Shown: positions 17,751 through 26,696 of the stretch, piece by piece
Layout: each line of letters starts with the position of its first letter
Numbering within the stretch: position 1 is the first letter of the stretch
Source: Candidatus Erginobacter occultus
GTDB taxonomy: Bacteria; Auribacterota; Erginobacteria; Erginobacterales; Erginobacteraceae
Assembly: GCA_030765265.1 (NCBI GenBank)
Contig: JAVCCZ010000147.1
Span: 1-32,220, forward strand
DNA: 32,220 nucleotides
Reading direction: 5' to 3'
Notes under the pieces: generated by a model
What the model saw: only the letters and a program-made list of their open reading frames with translations
Database searches by the model: none
What the model was told of the DNA's origin: nothing
Made by a program: the position numbers and the translations under genes

Positions 17751-19022
17751 CTATTCGATCGTCTCGTCTACCCGGTAGCTGCGCCGCTCGTCGATATGGA
17801 TCACGTCCCAGGTATCGAGGATGAACCCCATCGTGGAGTCGGCCGGGAGCAGGCTGTAGAGCCCCTGGGTGAACCACTGGTCGATGAAGGTATTGACCCC
17901 GGCGATAAAGGTCTTCGGGACATAGACGATATCGTTGGTCTGGAGAACCAGGTCGTTATGGATAAAGCTCCAGTTCCCCAGGCCGGCATAAAGGCGTTCC
18001 GCCGCCTCGCTGTCCCGGCTCTCGCCCATCATCTCGGCCAGCTCCTTTTTCCGTTTCTCCCAGGCTTCGGAGAGAGAACTCTCCTTCAGATTGAAGAGCT
18101 GATCGAAATCGATCCTGATCCCCCGGGGGACCGGAAGCCCGACGTCGCGGAGGACGACCACGCTGTCGCGCCGGGCCGAATTCTTCAGGCCGCCGGCCAT
18201 CGTCACCGCCTGCAGGGTAGTCACCGGCCCGCTGGTGGGATAGACCCCCGGGTTCTCGACCTCGCCGAGGACAAAGACCTTGGGACTGATCACCTGCTGG
18301 AGAATTACGGAAGTTTCCAGGTTCCTGACCAGGGGGGCGTAGGAACGGTTGACCTCGTAGCGGATCTCGGGGATGGTCAGCCCGGCGGCCTGGACATCGC
18401 CGATCAGGGGCAGGGAGATCATCCCGTCGGGCCGCACCGGGACAATCTTGCTCTGTCCCCGCTCGGAGGTGGTAATCGCTTTCTTCAGTTCGTCGATCTT
18501 GACATTGCCCCGGACCACGATCACCGAGACTTCCGGGTTCCTGATGAAACGCCGGGATTTCTCGGTAATCAGCCGGCCCAGCTCGGGGGCGGTATAATTG
18601 GCGGCGGCGATCTCCCCGATCAGGGGCAGGGTGATTTTGCCGTCCATCCGCACGGTAACCTTCCGGGCCAGTTCCGGATTGAAGAGGAACTCCACCTGGA
18701 GTTCGTCCTGGATCTCGATGATGTACTCCTCCGGGGTCAGTTCGTAGCGAAAATTGTAGATGATTTCGATCACGTCCCCCGCCCCGACCACATAGCTCTT
18801 CTGGAAGGAACTCAGCGTATTCATTCGGGCCCGGACCACGTTGCGGGGGTCCCGGGTCAGGGCGGCGCTGTCGGCCAGCAGTTCCTCCTCCCCCTCCGGG
18901 TGGACCCAGTAATCGCGGGTTTCGGAGAGATCGGGGGCCTCGGGGAGTTCGGGGGCCGAACGGCACCCCCACCCGAGCACCAGGAGGGCGAGTAAAATCG
19001 TCTGTTTTCCCTTGGTCGTCAT
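17751..19022 (-). CDS. Polysaccharide export outer-membrane lipoprotein (Wza-like, SLBB domains)
   Basis: Lipobox LLVLGWGC, YVVGAGDVIEI, VTVRMDGKITLPLIGEI, KVFVLGEVENPGVYPTSGPVTTLQAVTMAGG. Confidence 0.93.
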   Translation of the reverse strand: MTTKGKQTILLALLVLGWGCRSAPELPEAPDLSETRDYWVHPEGEEELLADSAALTRDPRNVVRARMNTLSSFQKSYVVGAGDVIEIIYNFRYELTPEEYIIEIQDELQVEFLFNPELARKVTVRMDGKITLPLIGEIAAANYTAPELGRLITEKSRRFIRNPEVSVIVVRGNVKIDELKKAITTSERGQSKIVPVRPDGMISLPLIGDVQAAGLTIPEIRYEVNRSYAPLVRNLETSVILQQVISPKVFVLGEVENPGVYPTSGPVTTLQAVTMAGGLKNSARRDSVVVLRDVGLPVPRGIRIDFDQLFNLKESSLSEAWEKRKKELAEMMGESRDSEAAERLYAGLGNWSFIHNDLVLQTNDIVYVPKTFIAGVNTFIDQWFTQGLYSLLPADSTMGFILDTWDVIHIDERRSYRVDETIE

Positions 19023-19089
19023 ATCGGAGGTTTATATTCTCATTCCCCCGGCCTTCTGTAAAGTCCCAACTGCGCCCCCGCTTTCGGCT

Positions 19090-19920
19090 TTACCGGGGGC
19101 GGACCGGCAGCTGGAAGAGCCGTTGATACCGCCCGAAGAAAGGTCCCAGGGCCAGCCGGAAGTAGCCCAGGCCGTCGCCGGGCCGCAGGGTGACCCGGGG
19201 CAGGGTAAAAATCTCTTCCATCCGGCCCCGGTTGCCCGGTCGGAGGGTGACCGCCGCCTGGTAACCCGCCGTCCGGACCATTTCGACTATCCCCGCGGTG
19301 TAATCGCCCCGGGGATAGGCAAAGGAGCCGATCTCCTCCCCGGTCAATTCTTCCAGTACGGTCTTCGACTCCTCGATCTCCCGCCGGGACCGGTCGGCGG
19401 TCAGCCGGGGGAGGGAGGGATGGGAGAGGGTGTGGGAGCCGATCTCGTGACCCTCCCCGGAGAGAGCCGCCAGCTCCGACCGGTCAAGGAGGGGCAGGTC
19501 GAGCAGGGAGAAAGATCCGGAACTCCGGCCGACAAAATCGGCGGCGATGAAGATGGTGGCCTTGAATCCGTAGCGGTCGAGGACCGGCCGGGCTTGGGCG
19601 AAGAAATTCTTGTACCCGTCATCAAAGGTAATGACCGCCGCCGGCGGGCGCAGGGTGCCGCCCTTGAGGGCGGCGGCGTACCCGGACAGGGTGAGGACCC
19701 GCCATCCGTGCCGGTGGAGCCAGGCCATCTGCCGCCGGAATTTCTCCGGCGAAAGAGAGAGATCGGAGCCGCTCCCGTCAAGCGAGTGGTAGAGCAGGAT
19801 GGGGACCGGCGCGGGGGAAGACGAGAGGGGACCCAGGCGGTTGAAGAGAAACTGGACCACCGGCCGGGCCGCCGGCTTGATCAAACGGCGGAGGCGCGAA
19901 TTTCCGGCGGCACCGTTCAT
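19090..19920 (-). CDS. Polysaccharide deacetylase (NodB domain)
   Basis: VPILLYHSL, AVITFDDGYKNFF, EIGSHTLSHPSL, SFAYPRGDY. Confidence 0.93.
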   Translation of the reverse strand: MNGAAGNSRLRRLIKPAARPVVQFLFNRLGPLSSSPAPVPILLYHSLDGSGSDLSLSPEKFRRQMAWLHRHGWRVLTLSGYAAALKGGTLRPPAAVITFDDGYKNFFAQARPVLDRYGFKATIFIAADFVGRSSGSFSLLDLPLLDRSELAALSGEGHEIGSHTLSHPSLPRLTADRSRREIEESKTVLEELTGEEIGSFAYPRGDYTAGIVEMVRTAGYQAAVTLRPGNRGRMEEIFTLPRVTLRPGDGLGYFRLALGPFFGRYQRLFQLPVRPR

Positions 19921-19924
19921 CGGC

Positions 19925-21052
19925 TCAGATCCCCTTGCCCGGAAGCCGGGTTTCCTTTCCCAGCAGACGCTTCAGGGCCGTCTTCACCGCGAAGAGCGCC
20001 CGGAGAAGATCGGGACGGAAAGCCCGGTTGAAGACGATGATCTCGCGGTGGTAGCGGATTTCGTTGGTATAATGATACTTGAAGGGCTCCGCGCCCCGGA
20101 GATAATCCATCTCCCGGAAACTATTCTTGATGCTGTCCTGGATCAACAGGGCCATAATAACGTAACCGGGATGAAGACTTCCATAGCTGGATCGGAAAGA
20201 GCTGTTGAAGAGCCAGATCTTGTTTTGGAACTTGAAATTCAGCTTGTAGGCGATCGGTTCCCCGTCGAGGGTCAGCAGCTTGCAGTTCAGCCAGCCCGCC
20301 TCCTCGAACTTTTCCAGGAAGACGGGCAGGAACCGGTCGATCCCGGGCCGGAGGAAGAGGGAGGTCCCCCGTCTGGCTTTCGGAGAATCAAGGCTGATCT
20401 CCCGGAACAGCTTCCAGTCCGCAACCTTCGCCTCCTGGAGCCTCACCTCCCCGGCCCGCTTGATCCGTTTCAAATCCCCCCGGACCCGCTTGCGGAACTG
20501 TTTCGACCGGCTCTGTAGGTAGGCCTCCCAATCCTGGTCGAGGAGGATGAAGGGGCAGATCGAGCAGGTTCGGAAGGTATGCCGGATCTTCCGGTCCCGG
20601 AGCAGGTCGCCGGTCACGGTCAGGTTGAAGGAGCCGGCCGGGATCTCCCCCAGCCGGACAACGTCCCAGCGGGAGCGGACCTCCCAGAGGTAATCCCAGA
20701 ACAGCTCTACCACCTCCTCCTTCCGCTCGGGGATGATCATATCCATCCGGTCGCTCAGGGGGGAACCGGCGAATTCGAGCAGGCGGGCGGGCAGGCGGAG
20801 AAATTTTCCCTGGCGCAAGATCAGGGGACAGAGCCCGGCCAGTTCGTTCTTCCGGTAGGCGGCCAGGACCAGGATCTCCCCTTCCGGACCGTACACCTCC
20901 AGCCAGGGGATGATCCACCGGGGGGAGATAAAGGGAGAGGGCGCTGGGAGCTGTTTTATCAGCCGTTCCCAGTCGGCTTCCAGTTCCGCGAGCTGGGCAA
21001 CCTCGGTGAAGACTTTCAGGGCGAGGCCGCCCTTGCGGGTGGTGGCGGTCAC
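19925..21052 (-). CDS. CelD/BcsL-like GNAT acyltransferase domain (only GTG available as N-terminal start; same frame as the upstream ORF)
   Basis: SPFISPRWIIPWLEVYGPEGE, PIAYKLNFKFQNKIWLFNSSFRSSYGSLHPGYVIMALLIQDSIKNSFREMDYLRGAEPFKYHYT. Confidence 0.82.
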   Translation of the reverse strand: MTATTRKGGLALKVFTEVAQLAELEADWERLIKQLPAPSPFISPRWIIPWLEVYGPEGEILVLAAYRKNELAGLCPLILRQGKFLRLPARLLEFAGSPLSDRMDMIIPERKEEVVELFWDYLWEVRSRWDVVRLGEIPAGSFNLTVTGDLLRDRKIRHTFRTCSICPFILLDQDWEAYLQSRSKQFRKRVRGDLKRIKRAGEVRLQEAKVADWKLFREISLDSPKARRGTSLFLRPGIDRFLPVFLEKFEEAGWLNCKLLTLDGEPIAYKLNFKFQNKIWLFNSSFRSSYGSLHPGYVIMALLIQDSIKNSFREMDYLRGAEPFKYHYTNEIRYHREIIVFNRAFRPDLLRALFAVKTALKRLLGKETRLPGKGI

Positions 21053-21295
21053 CGGGAGCCGGGACGGATCCGTTCCCTTGCCGGAGGCGCGCCGGTACGC
21101 CGCACTGAAGATACCTTCCGGGCCGAGAAACCTGATCTGCTTCCGGCAGAGGAGCTGGGCCGTGGACCGCCCGCGGTCGGCCCAGCGGGCCAGGGTGGAG
21201 GGAAGACCGGGCAGGTAGACGGTGAATTCCAGGTGCTCCCGCCAGCGGCCGGTCCAGTTGAACTTGTAGTCTTCCGCCCCCCTCAGGAGATCGAA

Positions 21296-22219
21296 TTACC
21301 GCTCCCCCCGCTTGATCGCCGCCTGGATCATCAGCGCCAGCAGGAGATGCCCCGGGTTGTCGGCGGCCCGTTCCCGGTCGAAGGAGCTCTCGTAGGACCA
21401 GTTTTTTTTTCGGTAGCGGAAGCCGAGGTCGTAGGCGATCGGCCGGTTGTCAAGGAGGAGGAAAGAAAGTCCGAGCCGCCCGGCCGCCGAGAATCTCTCC
21501 AGCAGGAGCCGGGCGAACTCTTCCCTCCCCGGCGGGGAGAAAAAGGCGATCCCCCTTCTCTGCTTCTCGCTCCGCCGGGAGAGGCCGAGGATCGTCTTCC
21601 AGGACCGGGGAGTGAACGGCCGTTCCTCGAGCCGGACCCCGCCTGACTTTTCGGCGGCGAGGAAGTACTTTCTCAGTTTCTTGCGGAACGAAGAAGAGAG
21701 TGTCCCGAGATACTCCCCCCAGGAGCCGGGGAGGATGATCACCGGCGCCCGGTCGCAGACCCGGTAACGATAACGGAGCCCGCTGCCGGGGAGCAGCCGT
21801 TTCAGGACCCGGGCGGTGGGAGATCCGGCCGGGATCTGTTTCAGGGAAAGGAGGTCGGCCCCGAAAGGCCGGGTCCGGCAGAAGTCGAGAAAGGCGGCGA
21901 GGGCCTTTCCCCGGTTGCCGGAGATTAAAAAATCGCAGCGATCGGACTCCGGGTCGCCGATGAAGGAGACGGTCCTCAGTTTTCCGCCGGGGAAACTCCG
22001 CTCTTTCAGGCAGAGTGGGAAGAAACCCTTCCAGCCCTTCCCCTCCCCCCGGACCACAAGCAGCTTCCGGTTCAAGCCCAGGGTCTCCAACCAGGAGAGC
22101 ACCCACTCGAAGGTCAGGAAGACGGAATCTACCCCGCTATCCTCGAGGAGGAGGTTCCATTCCCCTTCCCGGGTCCGGAACTCTTCCCGGTTCTCAATTA
22201 TCCGCCAGCTGTTCTCCAT
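21296..22219 (-). pseudogene. CelD/BcsL-like GNAT acyltransferase interrupted by in-frame TAA; conserved C-terminus continues in frame as FDLLRGAEDYKFNWTG...
   Basis: SVFLTFEWVLSWLETLG, PIAYDLGFRYRKKNWSYESSFDRERAADNPGHLLLALMIQAAIKRGER-stop; codons 21295 down to 21053 are open and in frame with 19925-21052. Confidence 0.7.
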
Positions 22220-22865
22220 CGCTTCTTTTTTTGATCAGGTTCCATTTCCAGGCCAAAATCCTCCGGTGAAGGATAACCGCTGCCGGCCGGAACCCGGCTC
22301 GGAGCGCCGCCGCCCGAGCCGGCAGTTTTTCCCAGGAAATAATAACCAGCAACACCGTCCGGCCCCAGCGGCGCTGGAGCCGTCCGGCTTCCAGTAAACC
22401 TTCCTGGTAGCAACCCCGACCCCGAAAGGCGGGGCGGGTATAGGCGTCGTAAAGATAGCCCTTAGCGGGGAGGAGATCAATCCGGTAATTCATCTCCCGG
22501 TCGAGATAGGACTCCCCTGCCGTCAGCCAACAGTAGTGGGCGATCTTACCTTCCTTCAGGCCCACCAGGCAATATTCCCGATTTTGAAAACGCCGGCGGA
22601 AAAGCCTGATCTTGCCGGCGGGCAGAAGCTCTCCCAGAAGCGCTAAGTCATCCAGCCCCGCTTTTCTCCAGACCAGGATTGTCGGAGGGGGCGGCTCCTC
22701 GCGAAGTCTTTTTGCCATTATAACTACCGGGAAGGACCGATAAAAATAGCGCCCCAGAATCTTGAAACCGGATTTTACCAACCGGCAAAAAGATTTCCTC
22801 CCGATCGGACCGGGCCGAACCGGGACTTTCCGGATATTCTTTTCCATTTTCACCGGGCCGTCCAT
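22194..22865 (-). CDS. GNAT family N-acetyltransferase
   Basis: YLYDAYTRPAFRGRGCYQEGLLEAGRLQRRWGRTVLLVIISWEKLPARAAALRAGFRP; 26-bp overlap with next gene. Confidence 0.7.
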   Translation of the reverse strand: MDGPVKMEKNIRKVPVRPGPIGRKSFCRLVKSGFKILGRYFYRSFPVVIMAKRLREEPPPPTILVWRKAGLDDLALLGELLPAGKIRLFRRRFQNREYCLVGLKEGKIAHYCWLTAGESYLDREMNYRIDLLPAKGYLYDAYTRPAFRGRGCYQEGLLEAGRLQRRWGRTVLLVIISWEKLPARAAALRAGFRPAAVILHRRILAWKWNLIKKRSDGEQLADN

Positions 22866-23026
22866 CGCATTCCCAAGCGCTCCATCCTATCCCTGATCAG
22901 GTTTTCGCCAGCTCCTCCCGCCAAACCGCCGGCCATCGGCAATCATTGAGCGAGGCCGTCATTATATCACGTTAGTTCGTATTTCTCCAGTATGTCGGGA
23001 CCGAATTACATAAATCGTATTTGCTC

Positions 23027-23055
23027 TTGACGTTCGCGGGGGACAATGTTAAATT
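23027..23055 (+). promoter_or_regulatory. Candidate sigma70-type promoter for the gene at 23147
   Basis: TTGACG (23027-23032), 17-nt spacer, TAAATT (23050-23055) in an AT-richer divergent intergenic region. Confidence 0.4.
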
Positions 23056-23146
23056 TCTTGGGTATCGAATTAATTAACAGCCGGAAAGAATGGAATAATT
23101 GCCGATTCGGTCGGGAGATCATTAAAATCCATTCACGGATTTAGCA

Positions 23147-24490
23147 ATGAATACAGTTATGATAGCGTCCGGGGATATTTTCCGGACCAAGTACATCCAC
23201 CAGCTCCTGGAGAAGAAATACCGGGTGATCACCTCTTCGGAGGAGGGGGAGATCGTCGAGCGCCTGGCCCAGGGGACGCTTGATCTCCTGGTTCTCGACA
23301 GCCAGCTGGAGGTGGGCGAAAGCATCTCCATCCTCTACCGGATGCGGGCGGCGCGAAATTTTCTCCCCGTGATTATGCTGGTCCAGTCGATCCACAGCTC
23401 CCCGGCCCGGATCGCCGATGAACTGGGAGCTTTCCGAATTTTGAAGATCCCCTTCGAAGACCAGGAGTTGATCTACTGGGTCGCCCGGGGGATCGCCGAA
23501 GACGCCCGCCGCCGGGAGACCGCTGAGCCGGATGGCAGATTTCAACTCCCCGGACGGGACCGACCGGAGCACCGGTCCGGAACGGAAACAGGCGAAGGTC
23601 CGCAGTACTACATCCGGATTTTGGAAAAATATTCCGACGCCGCCCACTCCTTTTCCAGCCTGGAGGACTTGCTGGAAGTTTTAGTCAAGATTGTCCGGAA
23701 AGCCTTTGATGTCCGCAAGGTCTCGCTGCTTCTCTACCAGCCGAAGAGCGGCAAGTTCGCGGTCGAAGAATCCTCCTGGATGGATTCACTCCTGACCAAG
23801 GATTTCCTGCTCCAGCACGAAAAAGGTTTGGCGGCCTGGATGAGCCGAAATCAGCGGATTTTGCGGAAAGAAGAACTGGAAGGTGGGTTCCTCTCCCCGG
23901 ACACCTGGGAGGTGAAGCGCGACCTGGAACACCTCCAGGCAGTGGCGGCGATCCCGCTGTTGACCGAAGGCAAGCTGGTCGGTCTGGTCGCCTGCGGGGA
24001 CAAGTTCACCGGCGACCGTTTTTCCCGGGAGGAGCTCTCACTTTTCTCCATCCTCTCCACCTTCTTCGCCCGGGCGATCCGGCAGGCGATCCGTTTCCGG
24101 GAAATCGCCCGACAGGAAGAGATCGCCCGGACCACCCTCGATAGTCTTCCCACCGGCGTGGTCGTCTTTGACGGGGAAGGGAAGATCATCTCTCTCAATC
24201 GGGCCGCCCGGCAAAGCCTGGGATTCCGGGAGGACCATCTGATCTCCCGACCGGCGGAGACGATCGGCGAAGAACCGGCGGGGCTGGTTCGTCGTTCCCT
24301 GGAAAGCCGAGAGCCGGTTGAGGGTCTCCAGTATATTAACCCGGTCACTCAGCAGACCCTTCTGCTCAGCACCGTCTTGTCGGAGAATCAAGACCTCTCT
24401 CCTCTCCGGGTAGTCCTCCTGATTCAGGAAACGGAAGCCGAAGGAAATATCCATCGTGCGGAAAAACGAATCAGCGAAAGAGGCCGGTAA
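23147..24490 (+). CDS. Receiver-like domain + GAF + PAS protein without a recognisable output domain
   Basis: Receiver-like LLVLDSQLE...FRILKIPFEDQ, GAF-like VAAIPLLTEGKLVGLVACGDK, PAS LDSLPTGVVVFDGEGKIISLNRAARQSLGF. Confidence 0.8.
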   Translation: MNTVMIASGDIFRTKYIHQLLEKKYRVITSSEEGEIVERLAQGTLDLLVLDSQLEVGESISILYRMRAARNFLPVIMLVQSIHSSPARIADELGAFRILKIPFEDQELIYWVARGIAEDARRRETAEPDGRFQLPGRDRPEHRSGTETGEGPQYYIRILEKYSDAAHSFSSLEDLLEVLVKIVRKAFDVRKVSLLLYQPKSGKFAVEESSWMDSLLTKDFLLQHEKGLAAWMSRNQRILRKEELEGGFLSPDTWEVKRDLEHLQAVAAIPLLTEGKLVGLVACGDKFTGDRFSREELSLFSILSTFFARAIRQAIRFREIARQEEIARTTLDSLPTGVVVFDGEGKIISLNRAARQSLGFREDHLISRPAETIGEEPAGLVRRSLESREPVEGLQYINPVTQQTLLLSTVLSENQDLSPLRVVLLIQETEAEGNIHRAEKRISERGR

Positions 24491-25610
24491 TCGCGAAACC
24501 GCCGTCCCGGAACCCGGCCTCAGGCCATCCCCCGTTCAGCCTTCCAACCCGTCCGCTTTCCCGATCCTGGCCGTCGATGACGAGGAGATGATCCGCTCCG
24601 TCCTGAAAAGGATGCTGGAGAAGGCGGGCTACCCCTGCGACACCGTCGCCAGCGTCGGGGAAGCGATCGGAAAAATGGCCAAACGGCCCTACGCCGTCGT
24701 CCTCACCGACATTATGATGCCGGGGATGAGCGGGATGGAGTTCCTGGAACTGATCCGGAAGCGCGACGACGAGACCGCGGTGATTATGCTGACCGCCCTC
24801 AATGATATCGATCTTTCGATCCGGGCGCTGAAGGCGGGCGCCTACGATTACATCACCAAGCCCTTCCGGCTCGACGACGTCCTGGTCAGTATCGAAAAGG
24901 CTCTCCAGAAGCGGGCCCTGATCCTGGAGAACCGCGACTACCAGGAGAACCTGGAGCTCAAGGTAAGGGAACAGAGCCGGAAGATCCAGACATCCTTCAT
25001 CAAGACCATCGAATCCCTGGCCCGGACCCTGGAGGCCCGGGATCCGGAGACCCGCGACCACTCCCTGCGGGTGACCGAGTACTCGATAAGAACCGCCGAG
25101 GAGATGGGTCTCCCAGCCCGGGATGTCGAGAATATCCGGGTCGCCGCCGCCCTCCACGATATTGGGAAACTCGGGGTCAGAGAGCGGGTCCTCGACAAGG
25201 AGCAAGCCCTCCGTTGGGAGGAGATCGAGCATATCCACCGCCATCCGCTGGTCGCGGCCGAGATCCTGGGACCGATCGACGAACTGAAGGAAATTATCCT
25301 CCTGATCAAGCATCACCACGAAAACTTCGACGGGACCGGCTATCCGGACCGGCTGGCCGGGGAGGAGATCCCCCTTGGCTCGCGGATCATCGCCGTCGCC
25401 GACACTTTCGACGCCATCACCTCCACCCGGCCCTACCGGGAGGCGATGAGCGAGGAGTTCGCCATCGGGGAGATCCGGAAACATTCCGGAGGGCAGTTCG
25501 ATCCCACGGTGGTGCCGGCCTTTCTCCGGGCGCTCGGCTACGCCCGGGACACCGGCGAGAGGAGGGAACCGGAGAAACTTTCCTCACTTCCTCGCCCGGG
25601 CGGGGGATAA
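24456..25610 (+). CDS. Response regulator with HD-GYP c-di-GMP phosphodiesterase domain (RpfG-like); GTG start
   Basis: AVDDEEMIR...LTDIMMPGMSGMEF...ITKPF; ALHDIGKLGV, HHENFDGTGYPDRLAGEEIPLGSRIIAVADTFDAIT; 35-bp overlap with upstream gene. Confidence 0.93.
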   Translation: MRKNESAKEAGNRETAVPEPGLRPSPVQPSNPSAFPILAVDDEEMIRSVLKRMLEKAGYPCDTVASVGEAIGKMAKRPYAVVLTDIMMPGMSGMEFLELIRKRDDETAVIMLTALNDIDLSIRALKAGAYDYITKPFRLDDVLVSIEKALQKRALILENRDYQENLELKVREQSRKIQTSFIKTIESLARTLEARDPETRDHSLRVTEYSIRTAEEMGLPARDVENIRVAAALHDIGKLGVRERVLDKEQALRWEEIEHIHRHPLVAAEILGPIDELKEIILLIKHHHENFDGTGYPDRLAGEEIPLGSRIIAVADTFDAITSTRPYREAMSEEFAIGEIRKHSGGQFDPTVVPAFLRALGYARDTGERREPEKLSSLPRPGGG

Positions 25611-26045
25611 ATCATAGATCCGCTCCACCTTAACCCGGATCAGGGCCCGGGGCGGGGGGAGGTGCTGTTCCGAGCGGCCGTGGGAAAAACCCTTCCGGAC
25701 GTTCTTGCTGATCCGCCGGCCGATCAACCGGCTTTTTTTGTGCGTCCACTCGGCGGACATCTTTTCGAAGATCGTCCCCGAATCGATCAATTCCGCCGTC
25801 CCCGTGAACTGGTATCCGGTAAACTCCTCGATGCTGAAGACCAGGATCGAGACCGCCGGGTTGGCCTTCAGGTTCCGGTAGGTCTTCTTCCGATAGAGGT
25901 CGCAAACATCGATCAGCCCACCCTCGGTATCGACCTTGAGCAGACCCTTCAACGAAAGGTTGGGGGTCCCCTCCGGGTTGACCGACCCGACCACAACCAC
26001 GTTCTGCCGAGTCAAAAGCCGCTCCATATCCTGATCGATTTTCAT
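25584..26045 (-). CDS. Pyridoxamine 5'-phosphate oxidase-like (PNPOx/FMN-binding) protein
   Basis: VVVGSVNPEGTPNLSLKGLLKV, YRNLKANPAVSILVF, GYQFTGTAELID. Confidence 0.75.
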   Translation of the reverse strand: MKIDQDMERLLTRQNVVVVGSVNPEGTPNLSLKGLLKVDTEGGLIDVCDLYRKKTYRNLKANPAVSILVFSIEEFTGYQFTGTAELIDSGTIFEKMSAEWTHKKSRLIGRRISKNVRKGFSHGRSEQHLPPPRALIRVKVERIYDLSPARARK

Positions 26046-26650
26046 CACAAAATCGTACTCGTACCCGTACTCGTTCTCGGGCCTCCGCCGCCCGCAAATG
26101 TCCGCCCCGCCTTCATCGCCTCCTCGAGGGCGTCCGGGCGGGAAAGAATCGCGCCCTTCTCCTCGATCTCCCGGTAAACCAGGGAACCCTCCAGCCGGGC
26201 CGGGAGTGTATCCAGGAAATACCGGACGGTCAGGAGAGAACCGGTGAAGAGATTCTTACCCCGGGTTGCTCCCACTAAGAGGGCGAAACCCGAGCGTTTT
26301 CTCTCCCCGGTGCCGTCACTCTCCTCCCGGTTACGGTACCAGAGAGCCTGGCAGCGGTCGATCAGGGCCTTGAGCTGCCCGGGGAGACCGTAAAAAAAGA
26401 TCGGCGAGGCGATCACCACCCGGTCGGCCTCGATCAGTTGCCGGTAAACCTCCCCCATATCGTCCCCGATCACGCACTCCCCGGTGGTTTCGCAGGCCAG
26501 GCACTCGGTACAGGGAGAGATCTTCAGGTCGCAGACCGCGATCTTTTCCCGGAACGCCCCCCCCTCCCCCGCCCCCGCTAAAAAAGCGTCGAGAAGCAGA
26601 TCGGAATTCCCCCCCTTCCGGGGACTCCCCATTATCGTCAGGATCTTCAA
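26045..26650 (-). CDS. Flavodoxin-fold NAD(P)H/FMN-dependent oxidoreductase, iron-sulfur flavoprotein-like; TTG start
   Basis: MKILTIMGSPRKGGNSDLLL, CTECLACETTGECVIGDDM, SPIFFYGLPGQLKALIDR. Confidence 0.9.
   Translation of the reverse strand: MKILTIMGSPRKGGNSDLLLDAFLAGAGEGGAFREKIAVCDLKISPCTECLACETTGECVIGDDMGEVYRQLIEADRVVIASPIFFYGLPGQLKALIDRCQALWYRNREESDGTGERKRSGFALLVGATRGKNLFTGSLLTVRYFLDTLPARLEGSLVYREIEEKGAILSRPDALEEAMKAGRTFAGGGGPRTSTGTSTIL
26054..26079. repeat. Short tandem microrepeat (CGTACT)n-like: CGTACTCGTACCCGTACTCGTTCTCG
   Basis: Imperfect 6-bp periodicity read directly at the flavoprotein/PNPOx junction; encodes TSTGTST on the minus strand. Confidence 0.85.
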
Positions 26651-26667
26651 ATAAAGTATTCTCTCTG

Positions 26668-26690
26668 TTCTTTGCGTTCTCTGCGGTTCA
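26668..26690. repeat. TTCTTTGCGTTCTCTGCGGTTCA, related to the hairpin repeat at 29604-29676
   Basis: Shares TTCTTTGCGTTCT and GCGGTTCA with the reverse complement of 29604-29634. Confidence 0.7.
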
Positions 26691-26696
26691 TTTTTT

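Noticed and set aside
21296-21298. Selenocysteine or pyrrolysine recoding at the in-frame stop
   Set aside because: The codon is TAA; Sec uses TGA and Pyl uses TAG, and the aligned paralogue residue is Glu.
6237-22865. Exosortase (XrtA)-type exopolysaccharide locus
   Set aside because: No exosortase, PEP-CTERM signal or PrsK/PrsR pair recognised; the Wzx/Wzy set explains the content.
22866-23146. Small RNA or riboswitch in the 280-bp divergent gap
   Set aside because: AT-richer and promoter-like, but I found no conserved stem set or recognisable aptamer; only the sigma70-like element is supported.
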